Shown here: piece after piece, positions 52,025 through 60,940 of the stretch
How positions within the stretch are numbered: position 1 is the first letter of the stretch
How the letters are laid out: each line of letters opens with the position of its first letter
Source: Rhodospirillaceae bacterium
GTDB taxonomy: Bacteria; Pseudomonadota; Alphaproteobacteria; Rhodospirillales; Rhodospirillaceae
Length of the DNA: 64,000 nucleotides
Direction of reading: 5' to 3'
Assembly: GCA_018666155.1 (NCBI GenBank)
Contig: JABJAH010000007.1
Location: forward strand, 1 to 64,000
Program-made: the position numbers and the translations under genes
The notes under the pieces: generated by a model
Told to the model about the DNA's origin: nothing
Databases searched by the model: none
Seen by the model: the letters and a program-made list of their open reading frames with translations, nothing else

Positions 52025-52402
52025 TCACGATGATTTTCTGGGTGACAAAAACCAAAGGACCGCAGCAACCAGGACCAGAGCGGGAACATCGCCGACTAAA
52101 TGCCCAGTCTCCATTTCGTCTCCGAGCGCTTGAGCCGCCATAATGCCGGCGTGAACCACGCTCGACCAAATGGTGAACGAGATCAGGCTGCGATGCTGAT
52201 CGGGCGCCTTCGCAGCTATGATCAGGAAAACACCGAGAACGGCGTACACACCACAGATCATCTGTAGGTAGTAGCTACCTTCACCGCCGTGCCAAATCCA
52301 TCCCGAGGGCCACACTAGGCCGATCGGGTAAACCAATAGAAATATGATGCCGAAAACAATGAGCGCTTTGCTGAGTAACTTTTCTTTGGTGGTGTCATCC
52401 AT
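52025..52402 (-). CDS. DUF6632 family membrane protein
   Basis: This 125-residue protein has four hydrophobic segments (about residues 12-32, 45-63, 75-92 and 102-118), with charged loops and a His-rich second loop. It matches DUF6632-type small membrane proteins of unknown function. It sits inside the SDR array, between copies 2 and 3, in the same orientation. A role in the array's process is only inferred from position. Confidence 0.75.
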   Translation of the reverse strand: MDDTTKEKLLSKALIVFGIIFLLVYPIGLVWPSGWIWHGGEGSYYLQMICGVYAVLGVFLIIAAKAPDQHRSLISFTIWSSVVHAGIMAAQALGDEMETGHLVGDVPALVLVAAVLWFLSPRKSS

Positions 52403-52439
52403 TGTTAAGACTCCTCAGAACTTTCTATTTTGGTTAAAG

Positions 52440-53204
52440 CTACCAGGTCATTTCCTCGCCAGTATTGGCAAAGTATCGGCCTGACATTTCAAGATCGTAT
52501 TTCTCGATCATTGCCATTGAGCGAGAGACGCTGGTTTCAACATCGATCATCATCTGTTTGGGTAGGCCGGCCGTGAAATCCGTATCAACGAAACCGGGCG
52601 TGAGCAGGCCAATGATGACGCCTTTTTCCTGAACAGTCGGGTGAATGGACACATTCTTCATCACCATATTTAGGGCTGACTTGCTGGCTCGGTAAAATGG
52701 CTGGCGGGAACCACGAACCTGGGACAAACGGCCTTCAGACGAGGAAATATTGATGATCTTTTTTTGGTCACTGGCTGCGACATGATCGAGAAAAGCCTCG
52801 GTCACTTTCAGCGGTCCGAGCACATTGATGTTCATGACGTCGTTGAATACGGAATAATCAACCGCGCCAAAATCTTGCGTGTTACGCCCACCGGCAACAC
52901 CAGCGTTATTGATCAACACGTCGATGGGCGTGTTTTTTAGTTTTGTTGCGAGGGCATCAATGCCCGCATGATCGGTTACATCAAGTACTTCTAGGCGGAC
53001 GTTACTGTGTGCTGATGCGAGAGCCTGCAGTGCTTCATCGTCTTCGGGTGAGCGCGCTGTGGCAATGACATCCCACTTTTGCTCCGCATAGCGCTTGGCG
53101 AACTCGAAGCCGATACCGCGGCTCGCGCCCGTTATTAGAACTGTGGCGGCTTCAGCGGCTGAAAATGCAAAGAGAGACAGGAGCAGAGTTGCGATGCGGG
53201 TCAT
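52440..53204 (-). CDS. secreted C-factor/sniffer-like SDR, copy 3
   Basis: This 254-residue protein has a short signal ending AEA before TVLITGASRGIGFEF. The active site is YRASK and the motif HVAASDQKK is present. The C-terminus is NTGEEMTW. It follows the membrane protein by 37 bp, counted toward the array's downstream end, and shares its orientation. Confidence 0.85.
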   Translation of the reverse strand: MTRIATLLLSLFAFSAAEAATVLITGASRGIGFEFAKRYAEQKWDVIATARSPEDDEALQALASAHSNVRLEVLDVTDHAGIDALATKLKNTPIDVLINNAGVAGGRNTQDFGAVDYSVFNDVMNINVLGPLKVTEAFLDHVAASDQKKIINISSSEGRLSQVRGSRQPFYRASKSALNMVMKNVSIHPTVQEKGVIIGLLTPGFVDTDFTAGLPKQMMIDVETSVSRSMAMIEKYDLEMSGRYFANTGEEMTW

Positions 53205-53233
53205 GAGTGTTCCTTTATGAGTAGGGCGTCAGT

Positions 53234-54043
53234 TTACCACGGAATCGTCGAGCCATCGTAGTTCAGAAAATCGCCCGAGCGGTCCAGGGTTAGGGCGTCC
53301 AGCGTCGCAATCATCTGAGAGATGCTTTCCTCGGTGGTTAGCGGCTGAAATCGCCGGTAGTCGTAGTCTGTTGCGGCTTCCGCTTCCTCTTGGGTGAGTC
53401 CGACGGCTTCCCGCAGCATGCGAGTATCGACGGCGCCCGGCATGAAAATGGCAACTGCTATGCCTTGCTCTTTCAATCGCATCGCGGTGCCGCGCATAGC
53501 CATGTTCACCGCTGCCTTGCTGATAGCGTAGTAGGGCGCACCGGGCGGGTTGCGGATCGAGGAGATAGACCCAGCTGTGCTCGAGATGACCGCAATCTTT
53601 TTGGTCTCGCTAGCAGCAACATGAGATGCAAAGGCTTCAGAAAGTTTCAGAGGGCCGAAGACATTGACGTCCATAACCTGGCGGAACAGATCACGATCCA
53701 ATTTGCCCCATGTCTGACGCGGCCGGTCGCCAAACAGGCCAGCGTTGTTCATCAAGACATCAATCGGTGTGCCTTGGTACTTGGCCGCAAGCGCTGCGAC
53801 TTCTTCGAGGTCAGCTACGTCAAGCTGCTCAATGGTGATGTTGGTATTGGCGGCCGCGAGAGCTTGAAGGTCTTCATCGTCGTCGGGGGAGCGACTGGTG
53901 GCGATGACGTGCCATCCCTTTGCCGCGTATTGAGTGACGAATTCCAAGCCGAGGCCACGGTTCGAGCCGGTGACTAGAACAGTTTTGGCAGCGGCGGTGT
54001 GCGCTAACAGTATAGTTAGGGACAGCGCTACAATTCTCAGCAT
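53234..54043 (-). CDS. secreted C-factor/sniffer-like SDR, copy 4
   Basis: This 269-residue protein has a signal peptide ending AAA before KTVLVTGSNRGLGLEF. The active site is YAISK and the shared motif is HVAASETKK. An insertion rich in Glu and Ala (residues about 210-225) precedes the usual C-terminus YDGSTIPW. It lies 29 bp upstream of copy 3. Confidence 0.85.
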   Translation of the reverse strand: MLRIVALSLTILLAHTAAAKTVLVTGSNRGLGLEFVTQYAAKGWHVIATSRSPDDDEDLQALAAANTNITIEQLDVADLEEVAALAAKYQGTPIDVLMNNAGLFGDRPRQTWGKLDRDLFRQVMDVNVFGPLKLSEAFASHVAASETKKIAVISSTAGSISSIRNPPGAPYYAISKAAVNMAMRGTAMRLKEQGIAVAIFMPGAVDTRMLREAVGLTQEEAEAATDYDYRRFQPLTTEESISQMIATLDALTLDRSGDFLNYDGSTIPW

Positions 54044-54072
54044 TATCCATCGTCCTATTTTGAATTACTGGC

Positions 54073-54825
54073 CTACCAGGCCATCGGCTCACCGGTATAT
54101 TGCATGAACGTGCCAGAGGTATCCGGCGTATACCATTCAATCACGTCGCGGACGCCTGTGGCGCTCTCTTCAACGGCAACCTTGGGAATATCGAACGGGG
54201 CAGACATGTCTGTATCCACCACACCGGGGTGAATCATACCGACGATAATGCCGCGCTTTTCCGTATCTTTTGCAAAGTTGCGCATCAGCATATTCAAAGC
54301 CGTCTTGCTGGCGCGATAAAAATAGATGTTTCCGCCGGTCAGGGTTATGGATCCTACGATGCTGGAAACATTCATCACCTTTTTGGTTTCGCTCGCCGCG
54401 ACATGCTCCAAGAACGCGTCAGCAATTTTGAGCGGACCCAGCGTATTGGTCGCGAATAAGTGTTCGGCGATAGAAAAGTCGAGATTTCCGAGGCGTTGAA
54501 TATTCGGATCGCCGAGAACGCCTGCGTTATTAATGAGCACGTCAATCGCAGTGCCACGCAATTTTTCGGCCAGTGCATCAATCTGGGCATGATTCGTGAC
54601 ATCAAGGGGCTCGATGCGAACGCTGCCGTATTGCGCGGCAAGGTTTTGCAACGCGTCATCGTCGTCTGGGGTCCTGGCCGTCGCAATGACCGTCCAGCCG
54701 TCAGCAGCGTATTGAGATGCGAGCTCAAAGCCGAGACCGCGGTTAGAGCCGGTTATCAGAACCGTCTCCGCGCGGGCGCCGACAGCGGCGAGGGTTAGGG
54801 CGGCGATCAATCCCCAGTGTTTCAT
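54073..54825 (-). CDS. secreted C-factor/sniffer-like SDR, copy 5
   Basis: This 250-residue protein starts MKHWGLIAALTLAAVGARA, a clear Sec signal, followed by TVLITGSNRGLGFEL. The active site is YRASK, the shared motif HVAASETKK and the C-terminus YTGEPMAW. ATG 54825 was selected; the frame extends upstream to 54951. The divergent binding protein gene starts 112 bp away. Confidence 0.85.
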   Translation of the reverse strand: MKHWGLIAALTLAAVGARAETVLITGSNRGLGFELASQYAADGWTVIATARTPDDDDALQNLAAQYGSVRIEPLDVTNHAQIDALAEKLRGTAIDVLINNAGVLGDPNIQRLGNLDFSIAEHLFATNTLGPLKIADAFLEHVAASETKKVMNVSSIVGSITLTGGNIYFYRASKTALNMLMRNFAKDTEKRGIIVGMIHPGVVDTDMSAPFDIPKVAVEESATGVRDVIEWYTPDTSGTFMQYTGEPMAW

Positions 54826-54937
54826 AGCATTCCTCAGGTATGGCTGTTTGGCGTACGAGTTCTGTGATGGTATGGCGGAGCCGGTCATGAGGGAAGGGAC
54901 TTGCCTTTCCAGGGCCGATGCCAATGCGAAGGGTCGT

Positions 54938-56521
54938 ATGAAGAAAGCCACTCACAGCCTCCACATTGTTGCGCTTGTTGCCGTCGGATTCATGCTCGCA
55001 GCGTGCGGAGACCAAGAGGGTGATCAGAGCGCTTCGTCGTCAGACTCTGCGAACGACACTCTGCGCGTCGGCGTGCTTGGCCTCCCAGCCATGCTGGGCA
55101 ATCCCTACGCCTCCCTGAACGCCCCGACGATCTACACCTGGTCAGCGATTTTTGATGGGCTGACCTACGTCGGTAACGACAGTGTGGTCCGGCCCTGGCT
55201 GGCGACGTCTTGGGAGGCCACGAGTCCTACAACGTGGGTCTTTAAGCTGCGGGAAGGGGTGACCTTCTCGAACGGCGAACATTTTACCGCCGATGCTGTG
55301 GTCAATGCGGTCGACTATCTGATCAGCCCGGAAGCCTTGACCGAGGTCGTGGCCCAGATGCTCAGTTCCATGTCCGGGGCGAGGGCGATCGACGATTATA
55401 CTGTCGAGATCACGACGAAAACGCCAAATGTCCTATTTCCGCGCGAGGCTGCGAGTTTGCGTATGGTTGCGCCAGAGCATTGGCGCACGGTCGGCCGTGA
55501 AGGGTTTGCACGGGAGCCTCATGGCACAGGGCCGTTTCGCGTCGTCGAATGGGAGCCCGCGGTTGTTCGGATGGAAGCATTTGAAGAGTCATGGCGGCCA
55601 CCACACTTCAAGAAACTAGACGTCTATGCAGTGCCAGAGGGGCCTCAGCGTATTCAGGGCGTTATTAGCGGCCAGCTGGATATCGTATTGGGCACGATCC
55701 CGGACCAGATGGAAGAACTGGAAGCGGCCGGTCATCAATGGGTCAGCATCCCGGGTGGCGGAATTTATACGTTTTCGATGATTCTCAATCGCGAGCATCC
55801 AGCATTCGGGCCTGAGAACGAGCCTCTTATGGACGTGCGGGTGCGCCGCGCGATCAATTACGCCATCGACCGTGAGGCTTATATTGAGGTGCTCTTGAGT
55901 AATACCTCACGCGCGCCGTCTCAACCCGTTCCGCCCACGGCTTTCGGCTATAACCCGGACCTTGAGCCCTATCCCTATGACCCTGATCTGGCCCGCGCGT
56001 TGCTAGCTGAGGCAGGCTATCCGGATGGCTTTGATTTGGTGTTCGAAATCGTACCGGGGACGTCCATTCCTAACGGTACTGCGATCTATCAAAAAGTGGC
56101 TGAAGACCTGAGAGCCATTGGCGTAAATATGGAACTCAAGACGTTTCCGCTGCCCCAATACTTTAATGCCGTTCATACGGGTGAGTTTAAGGGGCAGGGG
56201 TTCATGATGGATTTTCCAACCGCCCCCCAGCTCGATGCCCTGCGCGGCATGCGCTTGCATAGTTGCCTATGGAAAACACCTTGGCTGTGTGACGCGGATG
56301 ATCAAGCGATGATATCAGAGGCGATGGCGGCACCAGATTTGGCCACCCGTGAGGCCCTGACCCAGGAGATTATGCGCCGCTACCACGAGCAGGCCTATCT
56401 GATCTATCTATTCGAACGGGTCGATTATTACGGCGTTCGGGGTAGTTTGGACGGCTTCGAAGCCGAGGGCTTGTTCATCCAATATGATAAGGTTCGCGAA
56501 GCTGAAAAAGGACTCAATTAG
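54938..56521 (+). CDS. ABC transporter substrate-binding lipoprotein, family 5
   Basis: This 527-residue protein has a lipoprotein signal with lipobox L-A-A-C (residues 21-24 in MLAACGDQ). The mature part matches family 5 solute-binding proteins: FKLREGVTFSNGEHFTADAV, HGTGPFRVVEWEP, VRVRRAINYAIDREAY and LARALLAEAGYPDGF. It would bind peptides, nickel-type complexes or other solutes. No permease or ATPase gene is adjacent. ATG 54938 has AAGGGT upstream. Confidence 0.9.
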   Translation: MKKATHSLHIVALVAVGFMLAACGDQEGDQSASSSDSANDTLRVGVLGLPAMLGNPYASLNAPTIYTWSAIFDGLTYVGNDSVVRPWLATSWEATSPTTWVFKLREGVTFSNGEHFTADAVVNAVDYLISPEALTEVVAQMLSSMSGARAIDDYTVEITTKTPNVLFPREAASLRMVAPEHWRTVGREGFAREPHGTGPFRVVEWEPAVVRMEAFEESWRPPHFKKLDVYAVPEGPQRIQGVISGQLDIVLGTIPDQMEELEAAGHQWVSIPGGGIYTFSMILNREHPAFGPENEPLMDVRVRRAINYAIDREAYIEVLLSNTSRAPSQPVPPTAFGYNPDLEPYPYDPDLARALLAEAGYPDGFDLVFEIVPGTSIPNGTAIYQKVAEDLRAIGVNMELKTFPLPQYFNAVHTGEFKGQGFMMDFPTAPQLDALRGMRLHSCLWKTPWLCDADDQAMISEAMAAPDLATREALTQEIMRRYHEQAYLIYLFERVDYYGVRGSLDGFEAEGLFIQYDKVREAEKGLN

Positions 56522-56585
56522 AGTCACTTAGGCGATATCTTTCATGTGTTGTGTGAATCTTTATCTAACCAGTGGAGCGCTTAAT

Positions 56586-57599
56586 TCACTGCCCATTTAT
56601 CTGCTGTCGGGCAAACGCGGCCTTTCCCTGCACTATCAAATCGTACAGTCGAGCGCCCTCACTGCCGGTATCATCCAGGATGCGTTGCAGACCGCTGGCT
56701 GATGCGGTCTTCCAACTTTCGCGCTGTTCCGGTGATAGGTCTAAGTAGGATATACCTTTCGCTTCGCCCTCAAGAACGACCTGCTCTACGTAGGCCCGAA
56801 CATTTTTTCGCATTGTCGGCAATTCTACGTAAGCATCGACAAGTGCGGATTTCTGAGCGTCGGTCGCAGAGTCGAACCATTCTTTGTTGGCAAAGTTGAC
56901 CCCCATTTCGTACATGCCTTTGAGCCGGGTGACGCAGCAAACCTGCCCATCCAAGGCGTTATGCACGAATACAACGTTGGTAAGCCCCCCGTGGACAAGG
57001 CCAGTTTGTAGCCCGGGGATCAGCTCTCCGACCTCAAGAATCGCGTAATCCGCCCCCACAGACTCAACAAAGGATTGGAGAATGATGGATGGCGAAATGC
57101 GAAGGGTCATCCCGGCAAGGTCGGCCGGCACTAGGACTGGTCTATCGACCGAATAGAGAACGCCCCAGCCGACATCTGTGAACTGCACGACTTGCAGCCC
57201 GAGTTCTCCAAACAGCTGACCGATGGGCTCCGATAGATAGTTATCGAGCACGAAGTCCGCTTCTTCCAGGCTATCAAACATGTAGGGCGCGAGGAGGACC
57301 CCCATTTCAGGCACCAATGATGTCATGCCCTGTGAAGAGATGCTGATGACCTGAATGCGATTACGCCGTGCACCCGTGATCAGTTGCTGCTCGGAACCGA
57401 GTTCGCCGCGCAGATACCATTCAAAGTCAAAATCCGGGTTGGCCTCGATCTCGGATTGAAACCCCATCCATTGATCCCACCACACGGTGTCTGGAAAAGA
57501 GTAAACGCCGACCTTGCCTTTAAGCGGCTCAGACAGCGCTGGGCCGGTCAGGGTAAGCAAGGCGAGGGCGAACAGGGTGCGTGTGATGAACGTATTCAT
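56586..57599 (-). CDS. TRAP transporter solute-binding protein, DctP family
   Basis: This 337-residue periplasmic protein has a signal ending ALSEP and the DctP features GELGSEQQLITGARRNRIQVISIS, VPADLAGMTLRISPS and GLQTGLVHGG. DctP proteins bind carboxylates. The loop around VCCVTRL has an unusual Cys pair. No DctQ or DctM membrane subunit is next to it. It is convergent with the lipoprotein gene and lies between it and the sixth SDR. Confidence 0.88.
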   Translation of the reverse strand: MNTFITRTLFALALLTLTGPALSEPLKGKVGVYSFPDTVWWDQWMGFQSEIEANPDFDFEWYLRGELGSEQQLITGARRNRIQVISISSQGMTSLVPEMGVLLAPYMFDSLEEADFVLDNYLSEPIGQLFGELGLQVVQFTDVGWGVLYSVDRPVLVPADLAGMTLRISPSIILQSFVESVGADYAILEVGELIPGLQTGLVHGGLTNVVFVHNALDGQVCCVTRLKGMYEMGVNFANKEWFDSATDAQKSALVDAYVELPTMRKNVRAYVEQVVLEGEAKGISYLDLSPEQRESWKTASASGLQRILDDTGSEGARLYDLIVQGKAAFARQQINGQ

Positions 57600-57747
57600 G
57601 GCTCCGACAGTAGGGCGGCGTCAGGCAAGAGGCAACGGGCCTGGTCTCCGCCCCTGAGTGCGTGAATGGGGTTTTGACATATTCCGGCGTTGGCCGATGA
57701 TGAGTGAAATCGAGATGGGCCGTTTTATATCGGATAGGGAGACGATG

Positions 57748-58467
57748 ATGCCGACTGTTTTAATTACCGGTGCGAACCGGGGGCTTGGATTAGAATTTAC
57801 CCGTCAATATGTCGGCGACGGCTGGACTGTGATCGCATGCTGCCGCGATCCTGATGGGGAAAGTGCAGAAGATTTGCGTGCCATATCAGATGGCGCAGAC
57901 GGACGGGTCCATATTGAAAAGATGGATATGCTCGATCATGCGTCCATTGATGTGGTGGCGGCGAAATACAAGGGAACGGCGATCGATATCTTGCTGAACA
58001 ATGCCGGCATCATTGGTCCAGTCCCAATTCAAGATCATCTAGATGCTCAGCATTTCGGAACCATCGACTACGACGTATGGGACACGGTCGTACGTACCAA
58101 TACCTTCGCGCCTGTGAAAATGGCTGAAGCCTTTGTCGATAACGTCATAGCCAGCCAGCAAAAGAAGATCATCACGCTGTCGAGTACGGTTGGGTCGTTG
58201 GCAGAAGACCGCACGGCTGCATTTTGTTACTGCACGTCCAAAACGGCCGTGACCAAAGCAGTTCAGCTCGTCTCTGAAGTTCTGCGCGACAAAGGCGTGA
58301 TCACGATGGCGTTCTGCCCTGGCTACGTCAAAACTCGGATGGGGGTTGGTGGCGCGACCGTCGAAATACCCGATAGCGTGACCGGTATGCGAGGGCTAAT
58401 CGACACCTTTACGATGGATGATACCGGGACGTTCCGCCGATTTAATGGTGATACGGTCGCGTGGTAA
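57748..58467 (+). CDS. C-factor/sniffer-like SDR, copy 6, without signal peptide
   Basis: This 239-residue protein starts at the array's common core TVLITGANRGLGLEF, with Y-x-x-x-K as YCTSK and the C-terminus FNGDTVAW. The usual HVAAS motif appears as NVIASQQKK. It lacks the hydrophobic leader of copies 1-5, so it should remain in the cytoplasm. Start is ATG 57748, six bases after AGGGAG; ATG 57745 is adjacent. It is on the opposite strand, separated from the array by two transport genes. Confidence 0.85.
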   Translation: MPTVLITGANRGLGLEFTRQYVGDGWTVIACCRDPDGESAEDLRAISDGADGRVHIEKMDMLDHASIDVVAAKYKGTAIDILLNNAGIIGPVPIQDHLDAQHFGTIDYDVWDTVVRTNTFAPVKMAEAFVDNVIASQQKKIITLSSTVGSLAEDRTAAFCYCTSKTAVTKAVQLVSEVLRDKGVITMAFCPGYVKTRMGVGGATVEIPDSVTGMRGLIDTFTMDDTGTFRRFNGDTVAW

Positions 58468-58832
58468 TGGGTTCAGTGTCGACCTTATTTGATGAAACGC
58501 GCGAAATTCCTGAAGCCGTCAGGGAAGGACCGTTTCTGAGCGTCTTTGTGGCTCACAATGTAGTCGATCCAAAAGCCTATGAAGCCTATCAGGCGATAAG
58601 TGATGGAAAGAGTCTGAAGCCGTCGCATTTTGGTGGTGAGGTCATGGGCTTTTCTAAACCGGCCTTTCGTTTTATCGGCCCGGAAGACGCTCGGGCGGTC
58701 GCTGTCATTCGATGGCCGAATTTTGCAGCGTTCACGGCCTGGAGGACCCAGCCTGTTTATGCCGCAGAAGGTGTGGCTGATCTTCACGCTGCTGCAGAAC
58801 GCGAAAGTGTCTATTTCCTGCCCTGTATTTAG
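58467..58832 (+). CDS. DUF1330-like small protein
   Basis: This 121-residue protein has a dimeric alpha/beta-barrel look: FLSVFVAHNVVDPKAYEAYQ, then VAVIRWPNFAAFTAW with RTQPVYAA, which matches DUF1330-like sequences. No catalytic residue is obvious. ATG 58467 overlaps the SDR stop by one base (TAATG). Function is unknown. Confidence 0.7.
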   Translation: MGSVSTLFDETREIPEAVREGPFLSVFVAHNVVDPKAYEAYQAISDGKSLKPSHFGGEVMGFSKPAFRFIGPEDARAVAVIRWPNFAAFTAWRTQPVYAAEGVADLHAAAERESVYFLPCI

Positions 58833-58871
58833 GCTTGGCCCCTGCCGTCTCTCGTGGTTTTCTGGTTTCCT

Positions 58872-58903
58872 AAAAAAAAGTGGGCGGGGCAAAAGCCCCG
58901 CCC
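58872..58903. terminator. terminator-like hairpin after the SDR/DUF1330 unit
   Basis: GGGCGGGGC at 58882-58890 pairs with GCCCCGCCC at 58895-58903 over a 4-nt loop of A. A run of eight A lies at 58872-58879, so the U run is on the minus strand; on the plus strand only CAAGTTT follows. It probably also ends the plus-strand transcript. Confidence 0.6.
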
Positions 58904-59462
58904 CAAGTTTCAGGGACGCACCTCTGAACGCGGTTCAGACGCTACCTCGTCTCCATTTCGGTGGAGTTCGAGGGGCGTCTGCCCTGCGAAATTAATAAAA
59001 CCTCAGACCCTATATCTGGTATTGATCGACTGCCGGACGGGCGCCGGTTTGGGGCGTTACGCTCAGTCTTAAAGAGGCCGATCGGAAAGCTCCCGATACC
59101 AGCCGAAGTGCTGAGTTGCATTGCTTTATGGCTCCCCATGACCCATCGCAAAAGACCCAATAGTGTCCCAGAGATGGTCCAAATTGTCACTATGTTTTGC
59201 GGTTTTGGGGCATGGGGTACACCATATGTAGTGGTGAGCAGGAGCTTGTAACCCGCGCAAACCCTCGCGCAAATCAATTCGGTGAGCGCAGGTCTTCTTG
59301 GCCCAGCCAATCGGGCTTGATGACGCTCTTGTGATTGAAATATGACGGTTTTTCGCGAATCGCGGCGCTTGCGTCGGACTTTCCGAAGGGTAGAATGGAA
59401 CAACGGTTGAAAAGACCACCAGCGGGCCTTACACCCCTGTGTAGGTTTATAAGGAGGTGCAG
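58904..59462. other. 559-bp region without a convincing gene
   Basis: Open frames on both strands (about 96 and 153 codons) have no recognisable motifs and mutual overlap. A hairpin pair (CTCC...GGAG and GGGGC...GCCC) occurs at about 58948-58985. The region could hold a promoter or small RNA for the downstream iron-sulfur gene, or a degenerate sequence. I see nothing firm. Confidence 0.4.
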
Positions 59463-59915
59463 ATGGCGATTAAACTGCGCGTAAATGGCCAAGACCATAC
59501 TGTCGACGTAGATCCTGAGACTCCGCTTTTGTGGGTTCTCCGCGATAATTTAGGACTTACGGGAACAAAATACGGCTGTGGTATAGCGGCTTGTGGCGCT
59601 TGCACCGTACATGTTGACGGCGTTGCAGAACGATCTTGCTCTGTTCCAGTCGAGTTCGCCGACGGATCTGATATCACGACGATTGAGGGCCTTTCAGAGG
59701 ATCGCAGTCATCCGGTTCAGGCGGCCTGGATAGAAGAGGATGTTCCTCAGTGCGGGTACTGCCAGTCGGGTATGATTATGTCCGTGGCTTCAATGCTTAA
59801 GGAAATCCCTGAGCCGACAGATGAAGATATTAACGCTTACATCACGAATATATGCAGATGCGGGACTTACACTCGCATTCGTAAAGCAATTAAGAGAGCT
59901 GCCGCTCTCCAATAA
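59463..59915 (+). CDS. [2Fe-2S] subunit of a xanthine oxidase-family molybdenum enzyme
   Basis: This 150-residue protein has two clusters: plant-type ferredoxin Cys39, 44, 47, 59 ([17 protein letters not shown]) and a C-terminal four-helix domain with Cys97, 100, 131 and 133 ([10 protein letters not shown] and CRCGTY). It transfers electrons in CoxS, XdhA or isoquinoline 1-oxidoreductase-type complexes. The large molybdenum subunit is not adjacent. An ideal AAGGAGGT ribosome site lies five bases before ATG 59463, and a terminator follows closely, so the gene is a strong monocistronic unit. Confidence 0.92.
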   Translation: MAIKLRVNGQDHTVDVDPETPLLWVLRDNLGLTGTKYGCGIAACGACTVHVDGVAERSCSVPVEFADGSDITTIEGLSEDRSHPVQAAWIEEDVPQCGYCQSGMIMSVASMLKEIPEPTDEDINAYITNICRCGTYTRIRKAIKRAAALQ

Positions 59916-59944
59916 AAAGCAACAGTGACGCCGAAAATAATTTG

Positions 59945-59975
59945 CGGGCGCGGGTTAAACCGCGCCCGTTTTTTT
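59945..59975 (+). terminator. intrinsic terminator after the iron-sulfur gene
   Basis: CGGGCGCGG (59945-59953) pairs with CCGCGCCCG (59960-59968) over a 6-nt loop, followed by seven T. This is a textbook intrinsic terminator, isolating the iron-sulfur gene from the cox-like cluster. Confidence 0.92.
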
Positions 59976-60034
59976 GGTCGAATGAGTATCGAAGCTAAGT
60001 ATATCAACCGCCGTACTTAAACTTGGACAATGTC

Positions 60035-60940
60035 GTGCCCAATAGCCTCCCTTCGACAATCGATCAGACCGATGCTTTGCTGAGAAGCAATGATTATGTG
60101 CCTGACCGGTCACTGACGACCGCCGTATTTCTGAGCCTAAAACTTGAACGCCCTTTATTTCTAGAAGGCGAGGCAGGGGTCGGGAAAACTGAAATCGCAA
60201 AAGTTTTAGCGGCCTCTCTCGGTCGCAAATTAATCCGGCTGCAGTGCTACGAGGGCCTCGACGTGGCGTCTGCCGTGTATGAGTGGAACTACCCACGCCA
60301 AATGATGGCTATTCGGCTTGCTGAGGCGAGCGGTGACGAAGATACAAATGCTGTCGCTGAAAACATATATGGCGCCGAATATCTCATCGAGCGGCCTTTA
60401 CTTTCTGCATTGCGCCCGGACCCAGCCGGTCCACCAGTTCTGTTGATTGACGAGCTAGATCGCACAGATGAGCCCTTCGAAGCCTATCTTCTTGAAGTGC
60501 TTTCTGAGTACCAAATTACCATTCCAGAACTAGGGCCGGTGCTTGCGGATACGCCGCCTATCGTCGTAATCACGTCAAACAGAACGCGAGAAATTCATGA
60601 CGCTCTGAAGCGGCGCTGCCTTTACCATTGGGTGGATTACCCCGATGCCCAGCGCGAGTATGCAATTCTTCGGAACAAGGTGCCCGAGGCGGCAGAGAGC
60701 TTAAGTCGGCAAGTGGTTGCGGCGGTTCAGCATTTGCGTGGCGAAGACCTATTCAAACCGCCAGGTATCGCAGAGACCATCGACTGGACCCGAGCACTAA
60801 TGGCTCTGGATAAGAATCAACTGGATCACTCAGGCTTTGAAGATACGCTCGGGGTTGTCCTAAAGTACCAGGACGATATCAGTCGGGTGCGGGAGCGAGC
60901 TGCGGAAGACGCGCTGATGGCAGCAACGGCGGCGCAATGA
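60035..60940 (+). CDS. coxD: MoxR-family AAA+ ATPase (CoxD-like)
   Basis: This roughly 301-residue ATPase has Walker A GEAGVGKTE and Walker B LLIDELDR, with sensor 1 at ITSNRTREIHDALKRRC. MoxR/CoxD proteins act as chaperones for the assembly of molybdenum CO dehydrogenase and related enzymes. The start is uncertain: GTG 60035 and TTG 60023 are both in frame. The stop overlaps CoxE by 4 bp. Confidence 0.88.
   Translation: MPNSLPSTIDQTDALLRSNDYVPDRSLTTAVFLSLKLERPLFLEGEAGVGKTEIAKVLAASLGRKLIRLQCYEGLDVASAVYEWNYPRQMMAIRLAEASGDEDTNAVAENIYGAEYLIERPLLSALRPDPAGPPVLLIDELDRTDEPFEAYLLEVLSEYQITIPELGPVLADTPPIVVITSNRTREIHDALKRRCLYHWVDYPDAQREYAILRNKVPEAAESLSRQVVAAVQHLRGEDLFKPPGIAETIDWTRALMALDKNQLDHSGFEDTLGVVLKYQDDISRVRERAAEDALMAATAAQ

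Noticed and set aside
58942..59403. 153-codon minus-strand frame and the overlapping plus-strand frame 58961-59251
   Set aside because: Neither has motifs, ribosome sites or composition support. I kept the region as unassigned.
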